DNA from: an uncultured Collinsella sp.
Lineage (GTDB): Bacteria; Actinomycetota; Coriobacteriia; Coriobacteriales; Coriobacteriaceae
Direction: 5' to 3'
DNA length: 15,716 nt
Assembly (NCBI GenBank): GCA_958438955.1
Contig: CAUBTS010000043.1
Span: 1-15,716, forward strand
Both the position numbers and the translations under genes were made by a program. The notes below the pieces were generated by a model. That model had not been told where the DNA came from, made no database searches, and worked only from the letters and a program-made list of their open reading frames with translations. Of the stretch, positions 7,074 to 12,995 are shown one piece after another. Position 1 is the first letter of the stretch. Each line of letters opens with the position of its first letter.

Positions 7074-7105
7074 ATAGCCGTGGCTATGAAGACGAGTGCT
7101 ATGAT
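7074..7105 (+). promoter_or_regulatory. Promoter of the flavodiiron gene with an overlapping palindrome
   Basis: TGCTATGAT (7097-7105) is an extended -10. The -35 position at about 7077-7082 is poor and lies inside the perfect palindrome ATAGCC-GT-GGCTAT (7074-7087). A weak -35 covered by a dyad suggests a regulator-dependent promoter. AGGAGG at 7128-7133 is the ribosome binding site for the ATG at 7143. Confidence 0.5.
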
Positions 7106-7142
7106 AGACGGGCTCTTTTGTCTATCTAGGAGGCTTTGCCTG

Positions 7143-8303
7143 ATGGAGATCACCAAGGATATCCGCTACATTGGCGTCGACGATCACGACATTGACCTGT
7201 TCGAGGGCCAGTACGACGTGTCCGAGAACGGTATGGCATACAACAGCTACGTTATCTTGGGCGATAAAATCGCTGTCGCCGATTCGGTCGACGCTGGCTT
7301 TGTCGACGAGTGGCTCGGCAACCTCGAGGCCGTGCTCGATGGCCGTACGCCCGACTATCTGGTTGTCCATCACATGGAGCCCGATCACTCTGCTGGCATC
7401 GCCGCCTTTATGGAGCGCTATCCCCAGGCGCAGATCGTGGCGAGCATGGGCGCTTTCCGCATGATGGTCAACTACTTTGGCACCGACTTCCCCGAGCGCA
7501 AGATGGTCGTCAAAGATGGCGACGTGCTCGACCTGGGCGGCCACAGCCTGACGTTTGTCGGTGCTCCCAACGTGCACTGGCCCGAGGTGCTCTTCTCCTA
7601 CGAGTCCACCGACAAGGTGCTCTTTAGCGCCGACGGCTTTGGCAAGTTTGGCGCCAACGACATCGAGGATCCGGAAGGGTGGGCTTGCGAGGCGCGCCGC
7701 TACTACTTTGGCATCGTCGGCAAGTTCGGCAAGTTCGTGCAGGCCGTCCTCAAGAAGGCCGCAGACCTGGACATCCAGATCATCTGCCCGCTCCACGGCC
7801 CCGTGCTGACCGAGAACCTGGGCTACTACCTCGACACCTATAACACCTGGTCGAGCTATCAGCCCGAGGACGAGGGCATCACGATTGCCTATGCGAGCGT
7901 GTACGGCCATCTGAAGGCTGCCGTTGAGGAGCTTGCATCTGCGCTTGAGGCTCGCGGCCAGAAGGTTTCCGTCTTTGACCTGGCTCGCGACGATATGGCC
8001 GAGGCTGTTGAGGATGCGTTCCGCTACGACCGCCTGGTGCTCGCTTCCATCACCTATCAGGGCGAGATCTTCCCGTTCATGAGCACCTTTATCCACACGC
8101 TTGCCGAGCACGCCTATCAGAATCGTACGGTGGCGCTCGTTGAGGCCGGCTCCTGGGCGCCCACCGCTGCCAAGGTTATGACCAAGGAGCTCGAGGGCAT
8201 GAAGGACATCACCCTGGCGCAGAACAAGGTGACTGTGCTGGGCTCGCTCAACGAAGCCTCGCGCGCTCAGATCGAGGCCCTCGCCGACGAGCTGTCCAAG
8301 TAG
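7143..8303 (+). CDS. fprA: Flavodiiron protein (FprA-type oxygen/NO reductase)
   Basis: This 386-residue cytoplasmic protein has an N-terminal metallo-beta-lactamase-like diiron domain (about 1-245) and a C-terminal flavodoxin domain (about 246-386). The diiron ligands follow the family spacing exactly: HMEPDH at 77-82 (H77, E79, D81, H82), H145 after 62 residues, D164 after 18, and H218. YASVYGH (250-256) is the FMN phosphate-binding loop. Such proteins reduce O2 to water and/or NO to N2O using electrons from rubredoxin or F420-type donors, protecting anaerobes. No rubredoxin domain or neighbouring rubredoxin gene is seen. The ATG at 7143 is chosen over 7080 because of the AGGAGG box and because the promoter -10 lies between the two starts. 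It is monocistronic, ending in a strong terminator. Confidence 0.93.
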   Translation: MEITKDIRYIGVDDHDIDLFEGQYDVSENGMAYNSYVILGDKIAVADSVDAGFVDEWLGNLEAVLDGRTPDYLVVHHMEPDHSAGIAAFMERYPQAQIVASMGAFRMMVNYFGTDFPERKMVVKDGDVLDLGGHSLTFVGAPNVHWPEVLFSYESTDKVLFSADGFGKFGANDIEDPEGWACEARRYYFGIVGKFGKFVQAVLKKAADLDIQIICPLHGPVLTENLGYYLDTYNTWSSYQPEDEGITIAYASVYGHLKAAVEELASALEARGQKVSVFDLARDDMAEAVEDAFRYDRLVLASITYQGEIFPFMSTFIHTLAEHAYQNRTVALVEAGSWAPTAAKVMTKELEGMKDITLAQNKVTVLGSLNEASRAQIEALADELSK

Positions 8304-8337
8304 CGACACGTTCACTTTTGATGCTCAACCATCACAA

Positions 8338-8379
8338 CCACCACAAAGGGGACAGGCACCTTTGTGGTGGTTTTTGTTT
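8338..8379 (+). terminator. Intrinsic terminator of the flavodiiron gene
   Basis: CCACCACAAAGG (8338-8349) pairs perfectly with CCTTTGTGGTGG (8359-8370) around GGACAGGCA and is followed by TTTTTGTTT. The T-run overlaps the stop of the convergent DeoR-family gene (8378-8380). The string GGGGACAGGCACC inside it resembles a core common in dispersed repeats, so the terminator may derive from one. Confidence 0.85.
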
Positions 8380-9181
8380 AAGCGCCGGCGATGATGAGGA
8401 CTGGACGTGCGCTGTCGGTGGCCTCGGCGATTGAGGTGGCGACGGAATGATCGGGGTCACGGTCCATCACGATGGCGTCGACATCGGTCAGCTCGGCAAA
8501 GCGGTACATGCCGCGTCCGTTAACCTTGCTGGCGTCCATGAGGGCGACGCTTTGATGGGCCGCGGCGATCATAGCCGTTTTAGTCTCGGCCATCTGGGGA
8601 AAGTCGGTCGTAAAGCCGCAGCTGGAGACAAAGGCGCCGGGGCACATGACGGCCAGATCGGCATGGACCATTTGGAGCGCCTGCATAGTGAGCGGTCCGT
8701 ACAAATAACGATGGCCTTTGCGCAACGCCCCGCCCAGCATGACGACATCGACCGAGGGCATGCTCTCGTCGATGTAATCGGCAATGGTAATGTCGGCCGT
8801 GATGACGGTGATGCCGTTGCGCTGGTCGAGGAGCCGAACGAACTCGAGCGCCGTGGTGCCCGAGTCGACGAGCAGCGTGTCGCCGTCATTGACGAGCTCG
8901 ATGGCGCTTTGCGCGATGGCTTGCTTGGCGGCGACGTTGACATTGATGCGGCGATCCTGCGTGGAGACGGTCAGGCGTTTGTGGAGCGAGACGGCACCGC
9001 CGTGCGTGCGGCGCAGCTTGCCTGCTTCGGCGAGCGCGTCCAGGTCGGCGCGGGCGGTGACGGAGGACACGCCAAAGGTCTGGGCGATTTCTGCTACCTG
9101 CACCGAGGCATTATGATCGAGCATTTCCAAAATGGCGGTACGGCGTTCGTCGGCAAAGGCACGGTTGGTGGCTTGGGCCAT
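8378..9181 (-). CDS. DeoR-family transcriptional regulator
   Basis: This 267-residue protein begins with a DeoR-type helix-turn-helix: RRTAILEMLDHNASVQVAEI (13-32), then GVSSVTARADLDAL (37-50) and KLRRTHGGA (55-63). A DeoRC sugar-phosphate sensor domain follows, with the DSGTTALEF loop at 106-114 expected to bind a phosphorylated sugar. The ATG at 9181 is preferred because GGAG precedes it; an upstream in-frame ATG (9238) lacks a clear ribosome binding site. It is divergent from the class II aldolase gene, so autoregulation and control of that aldolase are likely. DeoR-family members LacR, GatR and AgaR control tagatose-pathway genes in other bacteria, so a tagatose-6-phosphate-type effector is plausible but unproven. 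Confidence 0.88.
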   Translation of the reverse strand: MAQATNRAFADERRTAILEMLDHNASVQVAEIAQTFGVSSVTARADLDALAEAGKLRRTHGGAVSLHKRLTVSTQDRRINVNVAAKQAIAQSAIELVNDGDTLLVDSGTTALEFVRLLDQRNGITVITADITIADYIDESMPSVDVVMLGGALRKGHRYLYGPLTMQALQMVHADLAVMCPGAFVSSCGFTTDFPQMAETKTAMIAAAHQSVALMDASKVNGRGMYRFAELTDVDAIVMDRDPDHSVATSIAEATDSARPVLIIAGA

Positions 9182-9515
9182 GCTTGCTCCATTCTCGGCT
9201 AAATTTGCAGGAATTGTGTTGACTCTATTTTCGTTCATTTTCTTTTTGAGTAAGAAAACACCTTTCGATTACTTATCTTTTCTATAAAATAAAGACGCTG
9301 AACGCCCAAAATTCAATATCGAACATGTTCACTCGGCTCAAATTTCTTCCGTTTGCTTTTCAAAAATGACTGTATTGACCTGCATGGGCTCAATATCTCG
9401 CACGTGCAAAGCTGCTGAATTTCATACAATGATCGCAGCAAAACGCAAGGTAAAACGCCTTGTGAACAACTACGCCCGATGTCCAGATGCGGGCGAGGGA
9501 GAGGAGCAAACGCTC
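9182..9515. promoter_or_regulatory. Divergent control region between the DeoR-type gene and the aldolase
   Basis: This 334-bp gap is notably AT-rich from 9226 to 9320. Imperfect dyads such as TAAGAAA...TTTCGATTA (9251-9271) could be an operator. For the aldolase, TACAAT (9425-9430) is the best -10, with a poor -35. For the regulator, TTGAAT on the - strand (9311-9316) with an AT-rich -10 about 18 bp on is possible. The aldolase leader contains a short GAGC-AAAC-GCTC hairpin directly before the ATG. None of these sites is certain. Confidence 0.35.
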
Positions 9516-10373
9516 ATGGCACTTGTTACCACCGAAAAGATGCTCAAGGACGCTCAGGCCGGCCACTACGCTGTTGGCGCTTTCAACGTCGAGAACCTCG
9601 AGTTTGTTATGGCCGTTCTGGCCGCTGCCGAGGAGACCAAGTCCCCCGTCATCATGCAGACCACCCCGGGCACCATCAAGACCGCTGGTCTGGACTACTT
9701 CTACGGCATGGTCAAGGCTGCCGCCGAGCGCGCTTCCGTGCCCGTCGCTCTGCACCTCGATCACGGCGATGGCTATGACCGCTGCATGCAGGCTTTCCGC
9801 ACGGGCTACACCTCTGTCATGATCGACGGTTCGCACGAGTCCTTCGAGGACAACATCGCCCTGACCAAGTCCGTCGCCGATGCTGGCCGCGCCATGGGCG
9901 TGCCCGTCGAGGCTGAGCTCGGTAAGGTTGGCGGCAAGGAGGACGACGGTCCCGCGGTTGAGGGCGAGAGCCCCTACACCGATCCGGCCGAGGCCAAGGA
10001 GTTCGTCGAGCGTACCGGCTGCACCTCCCTCGCTATTGGCGTTGGCACCAGCCACGGTGTGTACACGAGCGATCCGCACATCGAGCAGTCCGTGGTCAAG
10101 GCCATTCGCGACGCCGTCGACGTGCCGCTGGTTCTGCACGGCACCTCCGGTGTGCCCGATGAGCAGGTTGCCGAGGCTGTGAAGAACGGTATCTGCAAGG
10201 TCAACTACGCCACCGAGCTGCGTCAGGCCTACACCAAGGGCTTCATGGCCTACATGGCCGAGAACCCTGCCTGCTTCGACCCCAAGAAGCCGGCCAAGGA
10301 GGGCATGCGTGAGATCACCGAGCTGGTTAAGATCCGCATGACCAACCTCAACTCTGTGGGCAAGGCAGAGTAA
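9516..10373 (+). CDS. Class II ketose-1,6-bisphosphate aldolase (tagatose/fructose type)
   Basis: This 285-residue zinc-dependent aldolase cleaves a ketose-1,6-bisphosphate into dihydroxyacetone phosphate and glyceraldehyde-3-phosphate. Catalytic D82 and zinc ligands H83, H180 and H208 fall at the same positions I recall for GatY/KbaY. VMIDGSHESF (101-110), VEAELGKVGGKEDD (131-144) and VLHGTSGVP (206-214) are family signatures. The loop HLDHGDGYD is closer to fructose-type than to the HLDHH of E. coli GatY, so sequence does not settle tagatose versus fructose specificity. No class I LacD is visible beside lacC, and a DeoR-type regulator is divergent, which leaves room for it to act in the tagatose route. 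The ATG at 9516 follows GGAGAGGAG. An in-frame extension to 9366 covers promoter-like DNA and is rejected. It may also simply be the glycolytic fba. Confidence 0.88.
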   Translation: MALVTTEKMLKDAQAGHYAVGAFNVENLEFVMAVLAAAEETKSPVIMQTTPGTIKTAGLDYFYGMVKAAAERASVPVALHLDHGDGYDRCMQAFRTGYTSVMIDGSHESFEDNIALTKSVADAGRAMGVPVEAELGKVGGKEDDGPAVEGESPYTDPAEAKEFVERTGCTSLAIGVGTSHGVYTSDPHIEQSVVKAIRDAVDVPLVLHGTSGVPDEQVAEAVKNGICKVNYATELRQAYTKGFMAYMAENPACFDPKKPAKEGMREITELVKIRMTNLNSVGKAE

Positions 10374-10397
10374 CAGCAAGGGTACTCCGATCCCACC

Positions 10398-10550
10398 GGA
10401 CGGCTTGGGCGGGTCCCCGTACTTAGTTTCCAAAACGTCCTCGCGCATGAAGGCCCCCGTTGCCTCGCTTCTACGAAGCGTTGGCGACGGGGGCCTTCGC
10501 GCTGCGGAATGATTTTGGAAACTAAGTACGGGGACCCGCCCAAGCCGTCC
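10398..10550. repeat. 153-bp element with perfect 38-bp terminal inverted repeats
   Basis: Bases 10398-10435 are the exact reverse complement of 10513-10550 (38 of 38). The arms contain GGGTCCCCGTACTTAG and end in CCAAAA. The 77-bp centre holds a second strong hairpin, AAGGCCCCCG to CGGGGGCCTT, with an inner TCGCTTC-TAC-GAAGCG stem. The element starts 24 nt after the aldolase stop, so its transcript would form a very long hairpin and may act as terminator or 3'-end protector. There is no T-run and no coding capacity. The shape fits a MITE or REP/BIME-like element. Confidence 0.8.
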
Positions 10551-10619
10551 TGCTCGATTGCCCTTGTGGCGTTAGGGCGGAAATGGGTGGAGCGTTAGGG
10601 CTTCTTTGCTGATGGGGGA

Positions 10620-10829
10620 TTAGTATGCCCGGGCTTGGTTGGGGAATGCCTGGTCTAGTGAGGCTTGGAGTTTTTCGAAGGATGTCTGCAGGTTGAGGTG
10701 TTGGTCTGCAGAGCGTTTGGCTTTTGTGGTGGGGGAGTCGAGGAGGCCGTTTCTCTGTGTCGGGGGGAAGGAGAAAAGGTTTGCATGATTTAGGGATGGC
10801 TGCTGTGCTGCGTCGTTGGAAGAATGCAT
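10620..10829 (-). CDS. Doubtful small hypothetical protein, 69 residues
   Basis: An ATG at 10829 is preceded on the - strand by GAGGAGG with a 10-nt spacer, a strong ribosome binding site. The frame stays open for 69 codons. The protein (MHSSNDAAQQPSLN... to ...QAFPNQARAY) is Gln/Asn/Ser-rich, hydrophilic, without membrane segments or a domain I recognise. Composition is unlike the neighbouring genes. It could be a real small protein, a decayed gene or chance. Confidence 0.25.
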   Translation of the reverse strand: MHSSNDAAQQPSLNHANLFSFPPTQRNGLLDSPTTKAKRSADQHLNLQTSFEKLQASLDQAFPNQARAY

Positions 10830-10956
10830 GCTTATGCGGCCTCCTCGATATCCACCAAAAGGTTGCGCACGGGGTGTGCTGCTAGGTCCCGTGCGTTGGC
10901 AGTATTATGCCGCGGCTTCTGCAAAGAAGCGCTAAAGAAAGGCTTAACCTGGTTTG

Positions 10957-10997
10957 GTGTTACGATGAAACTGCAGGTCAGAGGTATCGAATAACAC
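10957..10997. repeat. Hairpin carrying the shared 16-mer AAACTGCAGGTCAGAG
   Basis: GTGTTACGAT (10957-10966) pairs with ATCGAATAACAC (10986-10997), with a two-base bulge. The loop includes AAACTGCAGGTCAGAG (10968-10983), which recurs exactly at 15342-15357 inside a larger palindromic element. It is too long to be chance in a window this size and therefore likely a fragment of a dispersed repeat. Confidence 0.5.
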
Positions 10998-11071
10998 TTT
11001 TGAAAGGTTTTGAGCTTAAGGGCTTTCTAAGGATTGTGGCGCGGACGTGCGGAGCGTGTGAATGTTTGCTG

Positions 11072-12061
11072 TTAGCGCTGCGGCTCTGCGGCGCGCACCT
11101 GCTCGATGACCTTTTCCATCGTGGCGTCGATGCGGTCTTTTTTGAGCTCGCATTCCCAGATGGTTATGGGTGTCCAGCCCATTTGAGTGAGTGCTGCCAC
11201 GGCAGCGCGGTCGCGCTCGACGTTGCGACGGAACTTTGCCTCCCAAAACTCAACGTTGCGCTTGGGCTGGCTCGGGTTGCACTTGGGGCAGCGGTGCCAA
11301 AAGCAGCCGTTGACGAAGATGGCGATCTTGCGGCCGGGGAAGGCGATGTCGGGCTTGCCGGGAACCTTCCATTCCAAGCGATAGCCCGTAAGGCCCGCGG
11401 CGCGCAGGCGCTGGCGAACGAGCAGCTCGGGCTTGGTGTTCGCACGCTTGTTGCCCTTCATGGACTTTTTGATGGCGGCGCGACGGCGCACCAGTTCGCG
11501 CTCGTCGGCGGAGAGGTCCGAGGTATCGATGCCGTCGAGCAGACCGGGCTTGGGACGCTTCTTGCTGTGGCGCTTAGGTGCGCGCTTGGGCCTGGAAGCG
11601 GGCTCGTCGGTCGTGGTGGCCTCGGCGTCGTTGGCAGTGCCGTTGGCCTTAAGCCGATCTTCCTTCAACTCAATCAGAGCATCGATAAGCCCCTTGTCGG
11701 CGGGCATCCACTCAACGGTGGCAAGCGAGGTGCGTGGAATCCAGCGGATATCGAGCTGGCGGTCATGTTTCTGGGGCTCATCGGATTCATCGGCGAGCGA
11801 GCAGTAGTAGCACTCCATCGAGAGATGAAAATCGGGGTAGTCGTACTCAACGGTATAGAAATCGCGCAGGTTCGTGACTTTGACCTGCAGCTCTTCCATG
11901 AGTTCGCGGCGTACGGCGTCCTCGGGCGTCTCGCCGCGCATGAGCTTGCCGCCGGGGAACTCCCAAAGTCCCTGCATGTCGCCGTAGCCGCGCTGCACGG
12001 CAAGCAGCTCGTCAGATCCTTCCTTGCGAATGATCCCAGCGGCAACATGAACAGTTTTCAA
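11072..12061 (-). CDS. NUDIX (MutT-type) hydrolase fused to Vsr-type DNA endonuclease
   Basis: One uninterrupted 329-residue frame carries two enzymes. Residues 1-135 are a MutT-type NUDIX domain. GGKLMRGE starts the Nudix box at 37-44 and RELMEELQV closes it at 52-60, with Q59 where G is usual. Such domains hydrolyse oxidised nucleotides such as 8-oxo-dGTP. A basic linker follows (about 140-200, rich in K/R/P). Residues 201-310 match the very-short-patch repair endonuclease family: NTKPELLVRQRLR (208-220), PGKPD with catalytic D238, VNGCFWHRCPKC (250-261) with H256 and zinc-type cysteines, NVERDR (280-285) and IWECEL (301-306). Vsr nicks next to T:G mismatches. N251 replaces the H64 of E. 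coli Vsr, as in many homologues. No ATG fits the N-terminus; a TTG at 12061 after GAGAGGA gives MKTVHVAAG, a typical MutT start. No cytosine methyltransferase gene is nearby. Confidence 0.85.
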   Translation of the reverse strand: MKTVHVAAGIIRKEGSDELLAVQRGYGDMQGLWEFPGGKLMRGETPEDAVRRELMEELQVKVTNLRDFYTVEYDYPDFHLSMECYYCSLADESDEPQKHDRQLDIRWIPRTSLATVEWMPADKGLIDALIELKEDRLKANGTANDAEATTTDEPASRPKRAPKRHSKKRPKPGLLDGIDTSDLSADERELVRRRAAIKKSMKGNKRANTKPELLVRQRLRAAGLTGYRLEWKVPGKPDIAFPGRKIAIFVNGCFWHRCPKCNPSQPKRNVEFWEAKFRRNVERDRAAVAALTQMGWTPITIWECELKKDRIDATMEKVIEQVRAAEPQR

Positions 12062-12096
12062 CAGGAGTCCTCTCTCAATATCAGCACATAACAGGG

Positions 12097-12199
12097 CGGC
12101 TACCCGTACCTTACACAACGGTAAGGCAAGCGTAAGCCATATCGATGGTAGCCGACTCGTCTTCTTGCGACTATAGATGCCGTAGACTAATCGCAAGAA
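12097..12199 (+). promoter_or_regulatory. Control region of the ABC transporter with a BceR-like operator
   Basis: TTACA-CAAC-GGTAA (12111-12124) differs by one base from the TnACA-N4-TGTAA consensus reported for BceR-type response regulators. CTTAC/GTAAG/GTAAG half-sites repeat at an 11-bp period (12110, 12121, 12132), as OmpR-family proteins prefer. The site is enclosed by an 8-bp inverted repeat CGGCTACC/GGTAGCCG. TATAGA (12172-12177) is a possible -10 with no good -35, fitting activator dependence. TTCTTGCGA (12162-12170) and TCGCAAGAA (12191-12199) form a further 9-bp inverted repeat in the leader. Confidence 0.45.
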
Positions 12200-12209
12200 A
12201 GGACTCGGT

Positions 12210-12995
12210 ATGCAAACCACGCACATGGCGACCCCGGTACTGGAGGTCGCGCATCTCGAAAAGGTATATGGAGCGCTGGGCAACGTGACCCGCGCGCTCA
12301 ACGACGTCAGTTTTACCGTCAACCGCGGGGAATTCGTGGGCATCATGGGCGCTTCGGGCTCGGGCAAGTCGACGTTGCTCAACTGCGTCTCGACCATCGA
12401 TAGCGCCACGAGCGGCACGATCCGCATTAACGGTCAGGACGTGACGCGCATGAAGCAGGCCAAGCTTTCGCAGTTCCGCCGCGAGGAGCTCGGCTTTATC
12501 TTCCAGGACTCCAACCTGCTCGATACGCTCACGGCACGCGAGAACATCGCCCTGCCGCTCACCATCGCCCGCACAAACTCGGCAGAGATCTCGACCCGCG
12601 TGCAGGATGTGGCAGCGCGCCTGTCCATCAGCCAGGTGCTCGACAAGTATCCCTACCAGATGTCCGGCGGTCAGCAGCAGCGCGTTGCCGCGGCTCGCGC
12701 GCTCGTCACCGACCCCACCATGATCATGGCCGACGAGCCCACCGGCGCCCTCGATTCCAAGAGCGCCCGCCTGCTGCTCGAGAGCCTGGAGTCCCTCAAT
12801 CGCCGCCTGCGCGCCACCGCGCTCATGGTCACGCATGACAGCTTTGCTGCCAGCTACACGAGCCGCGTGCTGTTTATCCGCGACGGCAAGATCTTCACCG
12901 AGCTGCGCCGCGGCGACACCGACCGCCGAGAGTTCTTCGACCGCATTATGGAGGTCGTTGCCATGATGGGCGGTGAGGGCTCCGATGCTCTGTAA
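12210..12995 (+). CDS. ABC transporter ATP-binding protein (BceA/MacB-type)
   Basis: This 261-residue ATPase has Walker A GASGSGKST (47-55), a Q-loop in IFQDSN, the signature MSGGQQQR, Walker B MIMADEP followed by the D-loop TGALD, and the switch histidine in VTHD. Full length and the partner permease place it in the peptide-resistance/lipid-extraction (Peptide-7 exporter, BceAB-like) family. It powers the adjacent FtsX-type permease. The ATG at 12210 has AAAGGA six bases upstream; a second ATG five codons on (MATPVLEV) is possible. Its 3' end overlaps the permease start by 11 bp, so the two are translationally coupled. The expected BceS/BceR two-component genes are not in the window. Confidence 0.92.
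   Translation: MQTTHMATPVLEVAHLEKVYGALGNVTRALNDVSFTVNRGEFVGIMGASGSGKSTLLNCVSTIDSATSGTIRINGQDVTRMKQAKLSQFRREELGFIFQDSNLLDTLTARENIALPLTIARTNSAEISTRVQDVAARLSISQVLDKYPYQMSGGQQQRVAAARALVTDPTMIMADEPTGALDSKSARLLLESLESLNRRLRATALMVTHDSFAASYTSRVLFIRDGKIFTELRRGDTDRREFFDRIMEVVAMMGGEGSDAL

Larger units (their letters stand above)
10551..11071. other. About 520 bp with repeats but no confident gene
   Basis: The stretch is less GC-rich and lacks clear coding signal apart from the doubtful ORF at 10620-10829. It contains a 10-bp direct repeat GCGTTAGGGC (10569-10578 and 10592-10601), a GCACGGG/CCCGTGC hairpin at 10866-10894, and the hairpin at 10957-10997. It may be a graveyard of decayed genes or repeats. 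Confidence 0.45.

Noticed and set aside
9366..9515. 50-codon N-terminal extension of the aldolase
   Set aside because: It covers the promoter-like region; aldolases of this family start at the ATG at 9516, which has a strong ribosome binding site.
12062..12427. N-terminal extension of the NUDIX-Vsr frame by 122 codons, giving a 451-residue protein
   Set aside because: The extension runs antisense through the ABC ATPase gene and across its control region, and its sequence looks non-coding. A TTG at 12061 with a good ribosome binding site gives a typical MutT N-terminus.
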